The translations under genes and the position numbers were made by a program. Below the pieces are notes generated by a model that saw only the letters and a list, made by a program, of their open reading frames with translations, did no database searches and had not been told where the DNA came from. From NCBI GenBank assembly GCA_030692565.1, contig JAUYAO010000044.1, positions 20,816-84,815 on the forward strand: a stretch of 64,000 nucleotides of DNA, read 5' to 3'. Of this stretch, positions 35,916-44,417 are shown piece after piece. The DNA is from Nitrospira sp. Lineage in GTDB: Bacteria; Nitrospirota; Nitrospiria; Nitrospirales; Nitrospiraceae. Numbering within the stretch: position 1 is the first letter of the stretch; every line of letters begins with the position of its first letter.

Positions 35916-37297
35916 GGCCTCGCAATCACCGGCCGCGGTCCAGAACCGACAGACCGGAAAGAAGAAGACTGCGCCTGAGATATACAGGCTTCGATCAATT
36001 CCACACTCCGCCGCAACGCCCCCTGATTGTCCGACACGGTCCGGCGTGCGGCCTCCCCGACCTGGCGACGCGCCGACGAATCCTCCAGCCACGCGCAAAC
36101 CGTGCGCGCGAGATCGTCCGCACCGGATACTCGAACGGCACCGCCGGATTCCAAAAGAAGCGTCGCGATTTCCGCACAGTGGTCCGTATAGGGACCAAAA
36201 AGGACCGGCTTTCCCCAGACGGCCGGCTCCAGCAAATTATGCCCGCCCACGGGAATCAGGGTGCCGCCGACAAATGCCACCGTCGCCTCATGATAGGCCC
36301 GGGCCAATTCACCGCGCGTATCGAGGATGATGACTCGCGCCCCGGATCCAACTGATTCAAGCCGGCTCTTGCGCTGCACCGGCAAACCCGCCACCTGAAC
36401 CATCGTCACGACATCGGCGGCCCGCTCGATATGGCGCGGGGCAAGCATGAGAACGGCATGAGGATGGGTGACGACGATCTGCCGATAGGCCGCAACCAGC
36501 GCCTCCTCCTCGCCCGCGTGCGTGCTCCCGGCGAGAACGAGTGATTCGCCTTCCCGCAGGCCCAACTCAGTACGCAACGACGTATCAGCCGCCATCGTCG
36601 GCAGAGGCTGATCGAACTTGATGTTGCCGGTCCTATGGACCCGTTCGGCGTCGGCCCCCAGGGCCACGATCCGCTGCACATCACGCTCCGACTGCATGAG
36701 ACACAGCGTGAGCGACCGCAGCACCGAACGATAGAACGAAATGAGCCCGGCGATATGCTGCCGGGCAAACGACCGCGACGACAACCGTCCGTTCACCATG
36801 ACAGTCGGCACCTGCCGGTCCCGCAAGGTCCATAAGAGATTCGGCCAGAGTTCGGTCTCGACAAATACATAGAGCACCGGTTGCCACTGCGCGATCGCGC
36901 GGGACACGGCCCAGGGAACGTCGAGCGGGGCGTAGCGATGCTCGGCGATTCCGACCAGTCGTTGTTCAACCGCCTCGCGTCCCGTTTCCGTTACCGTCGA
37001 GACGATCAGCCGGTGATCGGGATGGCTGCGATGCAGGGCTTTCACCAAGGGCGTGACCGCCACCACTTCACCCAGCGAGACAGCGTGGATCCAGATGGTC
37101 GGTCTCTCTGGTCCGTCTAGTCCATCTGGTCTATTTGGTCTGCCTGCCCGACCAGATAGACAGAACAGACTCGACAGACCGTCCCCCCCCAACAATCGTT
37201 GACGCAAGCCCCTCCGGCACCGTTTTTTGGCGAGCAGAATGCAAAGGATGATCGGCGTAGCCAGTATAAGAAGAATATTGTAGAGCAGTCGCCACAT
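35912..37297 (-). CDS. waaA: 3-deoxy-D-manno-octulosonic acid transferase with repeat-derived insert
   Basis: 461 residues from ATG 37297 (MWRLLYNILLILATPIIL, the membrane anchor). The catalytic region begins IWIHAVSLGEVVAV near residue 68 and includes LIVSTVTETGREAVEQR, ETELWPNLLW, FVGGTLIPVGGHNLLEPAVW and GPYTDHC, all WaaA/KdtA signatures. It adds Kdo to lipid IVA. Between anchor and catalytic domain, residues about 38-67 (GDGLSSLFCLSGRAGRPNRP and the following DGLDGPERP) are translated from a GACCAGACA-type array with its inverted arm; the family normally has a short loop there. Confidence 0.9.
   Translation of the reverse strand: MWRLLYNILLILATPIILCILLAKKRCRRGLRQRLLGGDGLSSLFCLSGRAGRPNRPDGLDGPERPTIWIHAVSLGEVVAVTPLVKALHRSHPDHRLIVSTVTETGREAVEQRLVGIAEHRYAPLDVPWAVSRAIAQWQPVLYVFVETELWPNLLWTLRDRQVPTVMVNGRLSSRSFARQHIAGLISFYRSVLRSLTLCLMQSERDVQRIVALGADAERVHRTGNIKFDQPLPTMAADTSLRTELGLREGESLVLAGSTHAGEEEALVAAYRQIVVTHPHAVLMLAPRHIERAADVVTMVQVAGLPVQRKSRLESVGSGARVIILDTRGELARAYHEATVAFVGGTLIPVGGHNLLEPAVWGKPVLFGPYTDHCAEIATLLLESGGAVRVSGADDLARTVCAWLEDSSARRQVGEAARRTVSDNQGALRRSVELIEACISQAQSSSFRSVGSGPRPVIARP
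37096..37182. repeat. 9-bp array with inverted arm inside waaA, site 4
   Basis: Plus strand GATGGTCGGTCTCTCTGGTC, then TCCATCTGGTCTATTTGGTC, then the inverse GACCAGATAGACAGAACAGAC. It is more degenerate than sites 2 and 3 but shares their arm order and frame. It encodes the atypical insert of WaaA near residues 38-67. Confidence 0.6.
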
Positions 37298-37310
37298 GAG
37301 ATCGCTGCAG

Positions 37311-37405
37311 CGCGAGAGAGGCGCGACAGGCGGGACGCGCGGGACTGGCGCGACTAGCACTCCCCACCTTTCGCGCCAGTCTTGCTTTTCTCGCTCGTCG
37401 CGCCG
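37311..37405. repeat. Inverted pair of 9-bp arrays, GCGNGACNN class
   Basis: Left arm: GGCGCGACA, GGCGGGACG, CGCGGGACT, GGCGCGACT. Right arm (inverse): reverse complement GGCGCGACG, AGCGAGAAA, AGCAAGACT, GGCGCGAAA. It lies just upstream of waaA. The right arm encodes the last residues of the DUF374 frame (VGATSEKSKTGAKGG). Counterpart of 181-296. Confidence 0.65.
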
Positions 37406-38084
37406 ACTTCAGCCTCAGCCGTCAGCCGGTTTAAGGTCGATTCCAATTCGACACGAGCGGCCTCAAGCGCGGCGTCATCCGCCTCCCGCGACACCCAGAT
37501 CGGGGCTCCCCACAGGAAGACGCCGCGGGAAAAGGGGTACGGCACCATGAAGCGATCCCAGCTCGAGAAGAGTTTTTTTTTGAGCAGGCAAAGCCGAGAG
37601 GGACAATCGGGAGCCCCGTGGCTTTCGCCAATTGAATGACGCCCAACTTGGCCACCTGCCGCGGGCCCTTGGGACCATCCGGCGTCACGACGACATCTTT
37701 GCCCGACCGCCCCAGCTTAATGAGCGAGCGCAGCGCCCCGGCGCCGCCGCGGGTACTCGACCCGCGCACGGCCTCATGACCGAACCGGGCGATGATGCGG
37801 GCGATGATTTCTCCGTCGCCATGCTGACTGATCAAGACATGCGACCCGGGCCCGCGATACCCGAAGGGAATCATCAGCTGTTGGGCATGCCAGAAGGCCA
37901 GAATGATGGACCGCTTCTCTCGATACAACGCATCCACCGGCTCATAGCCGCGCTGCTCAAGCCGCATACTTCCCTTGATTCCACGGATGACCAGGGCTCC
38001 GAGCGGAGGCAGCACCGTAAACTTGATCCACTGCTCTACCCGTTTCTTCAGAGTGGCTTTCTTTGGCCTCTCATCACCTGTCAC
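37354..38084 (-). pseudogene. DUF374 lysophospholipid acyltransferase family gene, frameshifted at an A9 run
   Basis: The N-terminal frame (GTG 38084 to TGA 37431) has FWHAQQLMIPFGYRG, LISQHGDGEIIARI, STRGGAGALRSLI and TPDGPKGPRQVAKLGV, which are DUF374 hallmarks. After VPLGFACSKK it loses homology. The true C-terminal part (FMVPYPFSRGVFLWGAPIWV, then EADDAALEAARVELE) continues in the other frame to 37354. The switch lies at nine A residues on the coding strand (37573-37581); ten would restore one frame of about 243 codons. This may be a mutation, a sequencing error or slippage-dependent expression. The start codon lies in a heptamer array. Probable lipid A/phospholipid acyltransferase-like role. 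Confidence 0.82.
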
Positions 38085-38102
38085 ATGTCACCTGTCACGC
38101 GG
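38069..38102. repeat. 7-bp array, GTGACNN class
   Basis: Minus strand GTGACAG, GTGACAT, GTGACAG, GTGATGA, between the msbA stop and the DUF374 start; the DUF374 initiation codon (GTG 38084) is one of the units. Only one arm is clear here. Confidence 0.55.
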
Positions 38103-38105
38103 CGT

Positions 38106-39851
38106 TTAGACATTGGTCACATCCTGGAACTGCATCGCATGCAACCGCTGATAGAGGCCGTTGTGCCGCAAGAGCTCTTCGTGCGTGCCGATCTCGGCAA
38201 CCCGGCCGCGATCCAATACCACTATCCTGGTGGCATTCTGCACGGTCGAGAGCCGATGAGCAATCACCACCGTCGTGCGGTTCTTCATCAAGTTCGCCAA
38301 CGCCAGCTGCACGATGCGCTCGGACTCCGTGTCGAGCGCGGACGTCGCCTCATCCAGAATCAGCAGCGGGGGATCGCGCAAAATCGCCCGGGCGATGGCC
38401 ACGCGCTGACGCTCTCCACCCGACAACTTCACACCCCGTTCGCCGATCGTCGTCTGATAGCCCCCAGGCAGCCGGGAAATAAAGTCATGCGCGTAGGCCT
38501 GCTTGGCAGCCTGCTCGATGTCCATCGCGCTCGCGCCCGGACGCCCGAAGGCGATATTGCTGGCGACCGTGTCGTCGAACAGCACCACATCCTGCGAAAC
38601 GATGCCGATCTGCGTGCGCAACGACGCAAGGGAATAGGACTCTAACGGAGCGCCATCGAGCAATATCTGCCCGCCCGTCGGCTGGTAAAATCTCGGCAAC
38701 AGGCTCACCAGCGTGGACTTTCCGCTGCCGCTGCTCCCGACCAACGCCACCATTTCACCGGCACGGATAGCCAGATCGACTCCCGTCAAGGCCGGCGTCG
38801 TCTGCCCGTTGTAGCTGAGCGACACCCCGCGCAACTCGATCTGGTCCGAGATTCCCTGGCAGACGAGCGTGCCCCGGTCCTGCGCCTGCTCTGTCGGCAG
38901 GTCGAGAACTTCAAAGACCCGCTCCGAGGCGGACAAGGCTTGTTGAATCAAATTGTTCGCCCCGGCCAATTTTCGAATCGGCGTGTAGGCCATGAACATC
39001 GCCGTCAGAAACGAAAAGAAGGCGCCCGGCGTCATACTGCCATGAAGAACCAGATAGCCGCCGTACCAGATGATCACGGCTACGCCGACCACGCCGATCA
39101 CTTCCATATGCGACGACCCGATCGACCACACTTGATTGGCCTTCAGCGTCGTACTCAAGAAGGCCCGGTTGCTCAGCTCGAATCGAGCGGCCTCCGCCTC
39201 TTCGCGACGGAAGGCCTTGACCATCCGGATCCCGGATAAGGTTTCCTGCACCGTCGAGGACATGTCCCCCATCCGCTCCTGCCCGCTGGTCGCCAATGCC
39301 CGCAGACGCCGACCCATCCGGGACATCGTGAGAACGGCGAGCGGAATGACAATGATCGACAATCCGGCCAGTTGCCAGTTTTGATAGACGATGACGCCGA
39401 GCATCACGATAAACGTCAAGGCGTGCTGAAAAATATCTTTCAAGACGTTGGAGACGGCATTCGCCATCAGGCCCACATCGTTGACCACACGGGAGACCAA
39501 GCGGCCCGACGTATTGGCGTCATGATAGCCGACCGGCAACCGCATCAGATGGAGAAACAGCGCCTGGCGAATGTCGGCAATCACCCGATTGCCGACGTAG
39601 TTCATGAGATAGGTCTGTCCGTAGCTGAAGAAGGCTTTGACGATCGACACCGCCAGGAGCGCAAGCGGGAGCACCACTAAAAGCGACTCGTTCTTCTCGA
39701 TGAAAATCCCGTCCAGCACCGGCTTGACCAACCAGGCATAGACGCCGGACAACGCCGCCACCATGCCGGAACAGACAATCGCCGCGACAAACCGGCCCCG
39801 ATAGGGCCGGACATATTTCAATAACCGAAGAAATCGGTCTACGCTCGACAT
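38106..39851 (-). CDS. msbA: Lipid A export permease/ATP-binding protein
   Basis: 581 residues. The N-terminal six-helix domain is followed by an ATPase domain with VALVGSSGSGKSTLVSLLPRF (Walker A, about 378), KLSGGERQRVAIARAIL and LLILDEATSALDTESER. The coupling region QETLSGIRMVKAFRREEAEA and the starting FLRLLKYVRPYRGRF are MsbA-type. It flips core-lipid A across the inner membrane. The start overlaps the lpxB stop by 13 bp. Confidence 0.9.
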   Translation of the reverse strand: MSSVDRFLRLLKYVRPYRGRFVAAIVCSGMVAALSGVYAWLVKPVLDGIFIEKNESLLVVLPLALLAVSIVKAFFSYGQTYLMNYVGNRVIADIRQALFLHLMRLPVGYHDANTSGRLVSRVVNDVGLMANAVSNVLKDIFQHALTFIVMLGVIVYQNWQLAGLSIIVIPLAVLTMSRMGRRLRALATSGQERMGDMSSTVQETLSGIRMVKAFRREEAEAARFELSNRAFLSTTLKANQVWSIGSSHMEVIGVVGVAVIIWYGGYLVLHGSMTPGAFFSFLTAMFMAYTPIRKLAGANNLIQQALSASERVFEVLDLPTEQAQDRGTLVCQGISDQIELRGVSLSYNGQTTPALTGVDLAIRAGEMVALVGSSGSGKSTLVSLLPRFYQPTGGQILLDGAPLESYSLASLRTQIGIVSQDVVLFDDTVASNIAFGRPGASAMDIEQAAKQAYAHDFISRLPGGYQTTIGERGVKLSGGERQRVAIARAILRDPPLLILDEATSALDTESERIVQLALANLMKNRTTVVIAHRLSTVQNATRIVVLDRGRVAEIGTHEELLRHNGLYQRLHAMQFQDVTNV

Positions 39852-40972
39852 GCGTTCAACACCACCTGGGCTGCTCTACGGGAAGCGCCGGGCTCCCCGA
39901 GGCTCGCTTTCACCGCCTGTAGACTTCGCTTCATCTCATCATACGCGGCAGGGTCATCCAGCAACCGCCGGGCTTCATGATACACCCTTGCGCCCGTGGC
40001 TTCATGTTGAATCAACTCCGTCACCACCGTCCGCCCGGCGACCAGATTGACCAGACCGATCCACTTCACTCGAATCAGCAACCGGGCCAACCGATAGGTC
40101 AACCAGGAATGCGCCTGATAGAGCAGCACCATCGGCGTTCCGACGACCGCGGCCTGCAGCGTCGCAGTCCCCGACGCCACGAAGAGCAGATCCGCGGCCG
40201 CCATGACCTCGCTCGCCTGTTCCGCGACCACCTTCACCGGGGCCGAGCTTTTCTGCAGCAACGGCTGAATGAGATCATCGGCAATCGTCGAGGCCTGCGC
40301 CATGAGAAATTGCGTCGTCGGGTCGTCGCGCAGCAAACGCTCCGCCGCTTCCAAAAGAATCGGGAGATGCAGGCGCACCTCAGCCGACCGGCTTCCCGGC
40401 AAGAGCGCGATGACCCGGCCGCTCCGCTGCAACCCGAAGTGTTCGCGCAGCTTCGCCTGATCATAGTGCGGAGCCACGGCATCCAGAAGCGGATGGCCGA
40501 CAAAGGTACAGGGCAAGCCGACCTTCCGATACAGCTCCGGTTCGAACGGAAGAATCACCATCACCTGATCGACACGCTGTTGAATATATTTCATCCGGCC
40601 CGGCCGCCAGGCCCAGATCTGCGGCGCGATATAATAGATCACCCGCAGCCCGGCCGATTTGGCAAACCAGGCGTAGCGCAGATTGAGCCCGGGATTGTCG
40701 ATGAAGACCACGGCATCCCACCGCTCGGACCGGAGCAGCCGGCGCATGGCGGCAAATCGTCGGATGATCGCGCGCAGGGCCGAGAACCCGACGATCCCCA
40801 TCACATCGAGATGCCCGAACCCTTCCACCAGCTGCACGCCGGCGGACTTCATGGCCGCCCCGCCGACGCCCACTAATCGGACAGTGGGATCGAGTTCCTG
40901 AAGCGCCCGGGCCAGGTTGGCGCCATGCAGATCACCGGAAGCCTCTCCGGCTACGATCAAAATCCGCGACAT
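39839..40972 (-). CDS. lpxB: Lipid-A-disaccharide synthase
   Basis: 377 residues, GT19: RILIVAGEASGDLHGANLAR, LVGVGGAAMKSAGVQ, VVFIDNPGLNLRYAWFAK, YYIAPQIWAWRPGRMK, LPGSRSAEVRLHLPILLEA and VASGTATLQAAVVGTPMV. It joins UDP-2,3-diacylglucosamine and lipid X. It sits between the oxidoreductase gene and msbA. Confidence 0.93.
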   Translation of the reverse strand: MSRILIVAGEASGDLHGANLARALQELDPTVRLVGVGGAAMKSAGVQLVEGFGHLDVMGIVGFSALRAIIRRFAAMRRLLRSERWDAVVFIDNPGLNLRYAWFAKSAGLRVIYYIAPQIWAWRPGRMKYIQQRVDQVMVILPFEPELYRKVGLPCTFVGHPLLDAVAPHYDQAKLREHFGLQRSGRVIALLPGSRSAEVRLHLPILLEAAERLLRDDPTTQFLMAQASTIADDLIQPLLQKSSAPVKVVAEQASEVMAAADLLFVASGTATLQAAVVGTPMVLLYQAHSWLTYRLARLLIRVKWIGLVNLVAGRTVVTELIQHEATGARVYHEARRLLDDPAAYDEMKRSLQAVKASLGEPGASRRAAQVVLNACRA

Positions 40973-41051
40973 CGACAGTCTCTCAGGTTGAAGGTCAGGT
41001 TACGCTGAACTGTCCGCGCCGGAAGGACCATTGGACCGACGACGCTGGCCG

Positions 41052-42014
41052 TCACCGTTCGGGCTGGGATTGCACACGCCCCGTATACTCAGCAATCGCA
41101 GCGAGAACCAGATGCGCCACATCCAGTGCCGCGGCCCCGTCCTCACCGGAGACCTCGGGCCGCGTTCCGGTGTGGATGGCCTGCACAAAGGACTCCAGCT
41201 GAAGCTTGAGCGGCTCGTCAGCGTTCCCCTGAAATGTTTCGGTATCGAGTTCAGGCGGTGCACCGGGCGCGATGCGACGCCGTGAGATCACCGCCTGCCG
41301 GGTTTGAAAATCGATCGAGAGATACTGTTCCCGCTGAAACAGCCGCAACCGGCGCATCTTGTTCGTCGACACCCGACTCGCGGTGAGATTCGCCACACAG
41401 CCGCCACGGAACTGAATGCGGGCCTGGGCAATATCGATCGTCGGAGAGAGCACCGCGACGCCGGACGCACGCACCTCTTCGACCGGACCGGGATTGAACG
41501 AGAGCACGAGATCCAGGTCATGAATCATCAGATCCAACACCACGTCGACGTCCGTCCCGCGCGGGCTGTAACTACTCTGTCGATGGCCCTCGATAAAGAC
41601 CGGGCGCTTGATGTGCGTCCGCATGGTCCGCATGATGGGATTGAAGCGTTCACTATGACCGACTTGCAGCCGGCAACCCTTCGCCTTGGCGAGCGCCACC
41701 AGTTCATGCGCCTCGGCCGGCTGCACGGCAATCGGCTTCTCGACCAACACGTGTTTGCCGGCTTCGAGACACCGCTTGGCCACGGCATAGTGAGAGGACG
41801 TGGGCACGGCCACACTGACCAGATCGACCGCTTTCAATAGTTCTTCGGGGCTGCGGTAGAACTGGGCGGCATGCCGTCCGGCGATTTCTTGCCCGCGCTC
41901 AGGACTCTGATCCGTGACGCCGACGAGTGTCACGCCGGGGATGGACGCATAGAGGCGCGCATGATGCTGCCCCAAATGTCCGACCCCGATGACGCCTGCC
42001 CGTATTGTTTTCAC
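41052..42014 (-). CDS. Gfo/Idh/MocA family oxidoreductase
   Basis: 320 residues from GTG 42014 (VKTIRAGVIGVGHLGQHHAR), preceded by GGAGGA at suitable spacing; the open frame to 42053 begins with TTG inside a palindromic repeat. Motifs: Rossmann GVIGVGHLGQHH, VAVPTSSHYAVAKRCLEAGK, VLVEKPIAVQPAEA (EKP) and DLMIHDLDLVLSF. Homologues sit between lpxI and lpxB in several Gram-negative phyla; the substrate there is unknown (perhaps a UDP-sugar in the GnnA style, giving 3-amino lipid A), but no GnnB aminotransferase is present here. Confidence 0.82.
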   Translation of the reverse strand: MKTIRAGVIGVGHLGQHHARLYASIPGVTLVGVTDQSPERGQEIAGRHAAQFYRSPEELLKAVDLVSVAVPTSSHYAVAKRCLEAGKHVLVEKPIAVQPAEAHELVALAKAKGCRLQVGHSERFNPIMRTMRTHIKRPVFIEGHRQSSYSPRGTDVDVVLDLMIHDLDLVLSFNPGPVEEVRASGVAVLSPTIDIAQARIQFRGGCVANLTASRVSTNKMRRLRLFQREQYLSIDFQTRQAVISRRRIAPGAPPELDTETFQGNADEPLKLQLESFVQAIHTGTRPEVSGEDGAAALDVAHLVLAAIAEYTGRVQSQPER

Positions 42015-42039
42015 TAAAGGCACTTCCTCCGGTTCACTT

Positions 42040-42160
42040 AGCAGAGTGCTCAAAGAGGCCGTCCAGCAAGGCCGCAGCGAGCGAAGAGGCGTACGCGGCG
42101 GTACGTTGAGCCTCTTCGTGAAGCGAGAACGCCGCCGGCAGCCTCTTTCAGCACTCTGCT
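42040..42160. repeat. REP-like palindromic element
   Basis: The outer arms AGCAGAGTGCTCAAAGAGGC (42040-42059) and the inverse GCCTCTTTCAGCACTCTGCT (42141-42160) match with one mismatch. An inner GAAGAGGC...GCCTCTTC stem near 42083-42117 adds a second hairpin. The element occupies the whole gap between the oxidoreductase and lpxI and contains the lpxI stop codon (TAG, 42159-42161). Probably a mobile REP/MITE-type element; no other copy is in the window. Confidence 0.75.
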
Positions 42161-43007
42161 ACGCTTTGATCGGTTCAAGATGCTTGATCCCGACCACGGC
42201 AATACCGGCCTGGCGCGCCTTCTCCAACAACAGGTCCCGATCCAGCATCACGGTTCGTCCGGCTTCCACGGCTAACACCGTGGCATTCACCGAGGCCATC
42301 ACCTCGATCGTGCGCGGCCCGATAGCCGGCAAATCGAATCGGAGATCCTGTTGCGGCTTGCACCGTTTCACGACAACCGCGCCCTCTTTCGCCAATTCCC
42401 CGCCCCGCTTGATCGCGCCATCGGTCCCTTCGACCGCTTCGACCGCCACCACGACTTTGTCTTTGATCACGACACACTGTCCGATATCGAGACGCCCCAT
42501 TTCGTAGGCCATTTCCCAGCCGTATCGAATATTCTCCCACTCTTTTTTGGACGGCTCGCGAGAGGCAAGCGTTCCTTCTTCGACCAGGATGCCTTCAAGA
42601 CCGAAGGTGGACTCGCAAATCGTAATCCCTTCCCGCTCGATCTCCGCCGCAATTTCCCTGAGAATGTCGTCGTCCCGCCAGAGCGCGACCCGCGCGAACA
42701 AGGCCAGCGCCCGCAGATCCGGCCGCACCGTTGTAAACACATGCGTCTTCTTGACGCCGCCCAGCATGACCACGCGCTTCACATTATCGCTCTTGAAGGC
42801 ATTGATCAGCTTGTTCAGCTGCCCGATCTTCACCCAGTGGATGCTATCGACATGCTGCTCAAGTTCAGGCTCCGCCTCTCCCACATGGGCGACGGCCGAC
42901 ACAAAGTACCCCAATTTCTTGGCATTGTCGGCGAAGATAATCGGAAATCGCCCATTCCCGGCGATCAGTCCGATCCGTTTGTCTTCGGTGGGCATTGAGG
43001 TGGTCAC
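42159..43007 (-). CDS. lpxI: UDP-2,3-diacylglucosamine pyrophosphatase LpxI
   Basis: 282 residues from GTG 43007 overlapping the lpxA TGA (GTGA). RIGLIAGNGRFPIIFADNAK, VVMLGGVKKTHVF, ILREIAAEIEREGI, VVIKDKVVVAVEAVEGTDGA, CKPQQDLRFDLPAIGPRTIE and AGIAVVGIKHLE all fit LpxI (formerly DUF1009). It hydrolyses UDP-diacylglucosamine to lipid X, replacing LpxH. No signal peptide; cytoplasmic or peripheral. Confidence 0.92.
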   Translation of the reverse strand: MTTSMPTEDKRIGLIAGNGRFPIIFADNAKKLGYFVSAVAHVGEAEPELEQHVDSIHWVKIGQLNKLINAFKSDNVKRVVMLGGVKKTHVFTTVRPDLRALALFARVALWRDDDILREIAAEIEREGITICESTFGLEGILVEEGTLASREPSKKEWENIRYGWEMAYEMGRLDIGQCVVIKDKVVVAVEAVEGTDGAIKRGGELAKEGAVVVKRCKPQQDLRFDLPAIGPRTIEVMASVNATVLAVEAGRTVMLDRDLLLEKARQAGIAVVGIKHLEPIKA

Positions 43008-43819
43008 GCGGATTCATCCTCATCGCCCTGGTCCTTCCCGATCGAACGGGAAATTCCACGCTTGGTGGCTTCCATGAAGGTCAGGATCTGGGCGACATCC
43101 GCCTGATCCTTGAACTCCGCCCTAGCCAGCTTGATCGCTTCGGCGGATCGATGGCCCTCGCGGAACAGGAGGTCGTAGGCCTTCTTCAACACTGAGATCC
43201 GCTCGCCGGAAAATCCGTGACGGCGCAACCCGATCGAGTTCAATCCGTAGAGTTTGGATCGATACCCGCCGGCGGCCCGCGTAAACGGCGGCACATCCTG
43301 GACGACGCCGCAACAGCCTCCCACCATGGCATAGGCTCCGATGCGCACGAACTGATGCACGCCCGTCAACCCGCCGATGATGGCATGATCGCCGATGGTG
43401 ATATGTCCCGCCAGGCTGGCGGCATTCGCCAGAATCAGGTGATTCCCCAACCGGCAATCGTGGGCGACATGCACATAGGCCATCAGGAAATTTTTGCTGC
43501 CGACGGAGGTGAGCCCTCCGCCTTGCACCGTGGCTCGATTGACCGTGACATATTCCCGCAGAATATTGTCGTCGCCGATGACCACCTTCGTCGGTTCACC
43601 TTTATAGCCCAAGTGCTGGGGCGGGCCGCCGATGGACGAGAAGGGATGCACTTCGTTCCGCTCGCCGATCTCGGTCCACCCGTCCACCGTGACATGGGAA
43701 AACAGCCTGGTTCCCTTTCCGATCGACACATGCTCGCCGATCAGACAAAACGGTCCGACCACCACGTCGTCCGCCAATTTCGCACCCGGATGAACTATTG
43801 CTGTCGCATGAATCTGCAC
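43004..43819 (-). CDS. lpxA: Acyl-ACP:UDP-N-acetylglucosamine O-acyltransferase
   Basis: 271 residues from GTG 43819 (VQIHATAIVHPGAKLAD), which has GGAGGT six bases upstream; the frame extends 11 codons further. Hexapeptide left-handed beta-helix repeats are followed by the C-terminal helices. Key residues visible: IGGPPQHLGYKGEPTKV, AYVHVAHDCRLGNH (catalytic His) and GLTGVHQFVRIGAYAMVGGC. First step of lipid A synthesis. It follows fabZ across a heptamer array. Confidence 0.93.
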   Translation of the reverse strand: MQIHATAIVHPGAKLADDVVVGPFCLIGEHVSIGKGTRLFSHVTVDGWTEIGERNEVHPFSSIGGPPQHLGYKGEPTKVVIGDDNILREYVTVNRATVQGGGLTSVGSKNFLMAYVHVAHDCRLGNHLILANAASLAGHITIGDHAIIGGLTGVHQFVRIGAYAMVGGCCGVVQDVPPFTRAAGGYRSKLYGLNSIGLRRHGFSGERISVLKKAYDLLFREGHRSAEAIKLARAEFKDQADVAQILTFMEATKRGISRSIGKDQGDEDESA

Positions 43820-43837
43820 GCTGAACCTCCAATGGGA

Positions 43838-43938
43838 AACGTCAATCGCCAACGGTCATTCGTCAATCGCTTGAGAAAAGTCATAGCTCAGCTCTATGAT
43901 CTCTCACGGTTGACGCATGACGGATGACTATTGACGGG
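43838..43938. repeat. Inverted 7-bp arrays between fabZ and lpxA
   Basis: Left arm CGTCAATCGCC...CGTCAATCGC (43840-43870). Right arm TTGACGC, ATGACGG, ATGACTA, TTGACGG (43910-43937). The right arm includes the fabZ stop codon (TAG at 43928-43930). Degenerate, but the spacing is regular. Confidence 0.55.
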
Positions 43939-44383
43939 CCTCGGTCTTCTCCTCCGTCACCATGGCCGTCACTTCCGCTTCACACACCACATCATCTTCG
44001 ACATAGGCCTTGGCCTGCATCTTCCAGAAGGGCGCCCGTTTCTTGACGACATCGACCTCAAACCGCAGGCGATCGCCGGGCACCACCGGTTTCCTGAACT
44101 TCGCGCTATCGATGCCGGTCAGATAGACAACCGGTCGACCGGTGACCTGCACGGACTTAAAGGCCAGCACGCCGCCGACCTGCGCCATCGCTTCCAGGAT
44201 GAGCACGCCCGGCATCACCGGCCGCCCGGGGAAATGGCCTTGAAAAAATGGCTCGTTGATCGTCACGTTCTTAATCGCCACGATTCGGCGGTCGGGATCC
44301 AACTCCAGCACCCGATCAACCAACAGGAACGGATACCGGTGCGGGAGTAATGCTTGAATCTCTGCTTGTTCCATCACTGCCAT
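43928..44383 (-). CDS. fabZ: 3-hydroxyacyl-ACP dehydratase FabZ
   Basis: 151 residues from ATG 44383 ([20 protein letters not shown]), with AGAGGAGG just upstream; an open frame adds nine codons. Hot-dog fold motifs: [39 protein letters not shown] (catalytic His and Glu) and [16 protein letters not shown]. It competes with lpxA for 3-hydroxyacyl-ACP, hence the conserved fabZ-lpxA linkage. Confidence 0.93.
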   Translation of the reverse strand: MAVMEQAEIQALLPHRYPFLLVDRVLELDPDRRIVAIKNVTINEPFFQGHFPGRPVMPGVLILEAMAQVGGVLAFKSVQVTGRPVVYLTGIDSAKFRKPVVPGDRLRFEVDVVKKRAPFWKMQAKAYVEDDVVCEAEVTAMVTEEKTEARQ

Positions 44384-44417
44384 GCCGTTGCCTCCTCTGT
44401 TCCCCGTCACGTCACCC

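Noticed and set aside
29581..37405. CRISPR array
   Set aside because: The repeats have a 7 to 9 base period and are directly contiguous, without unique spacers, and no cas genes are present.
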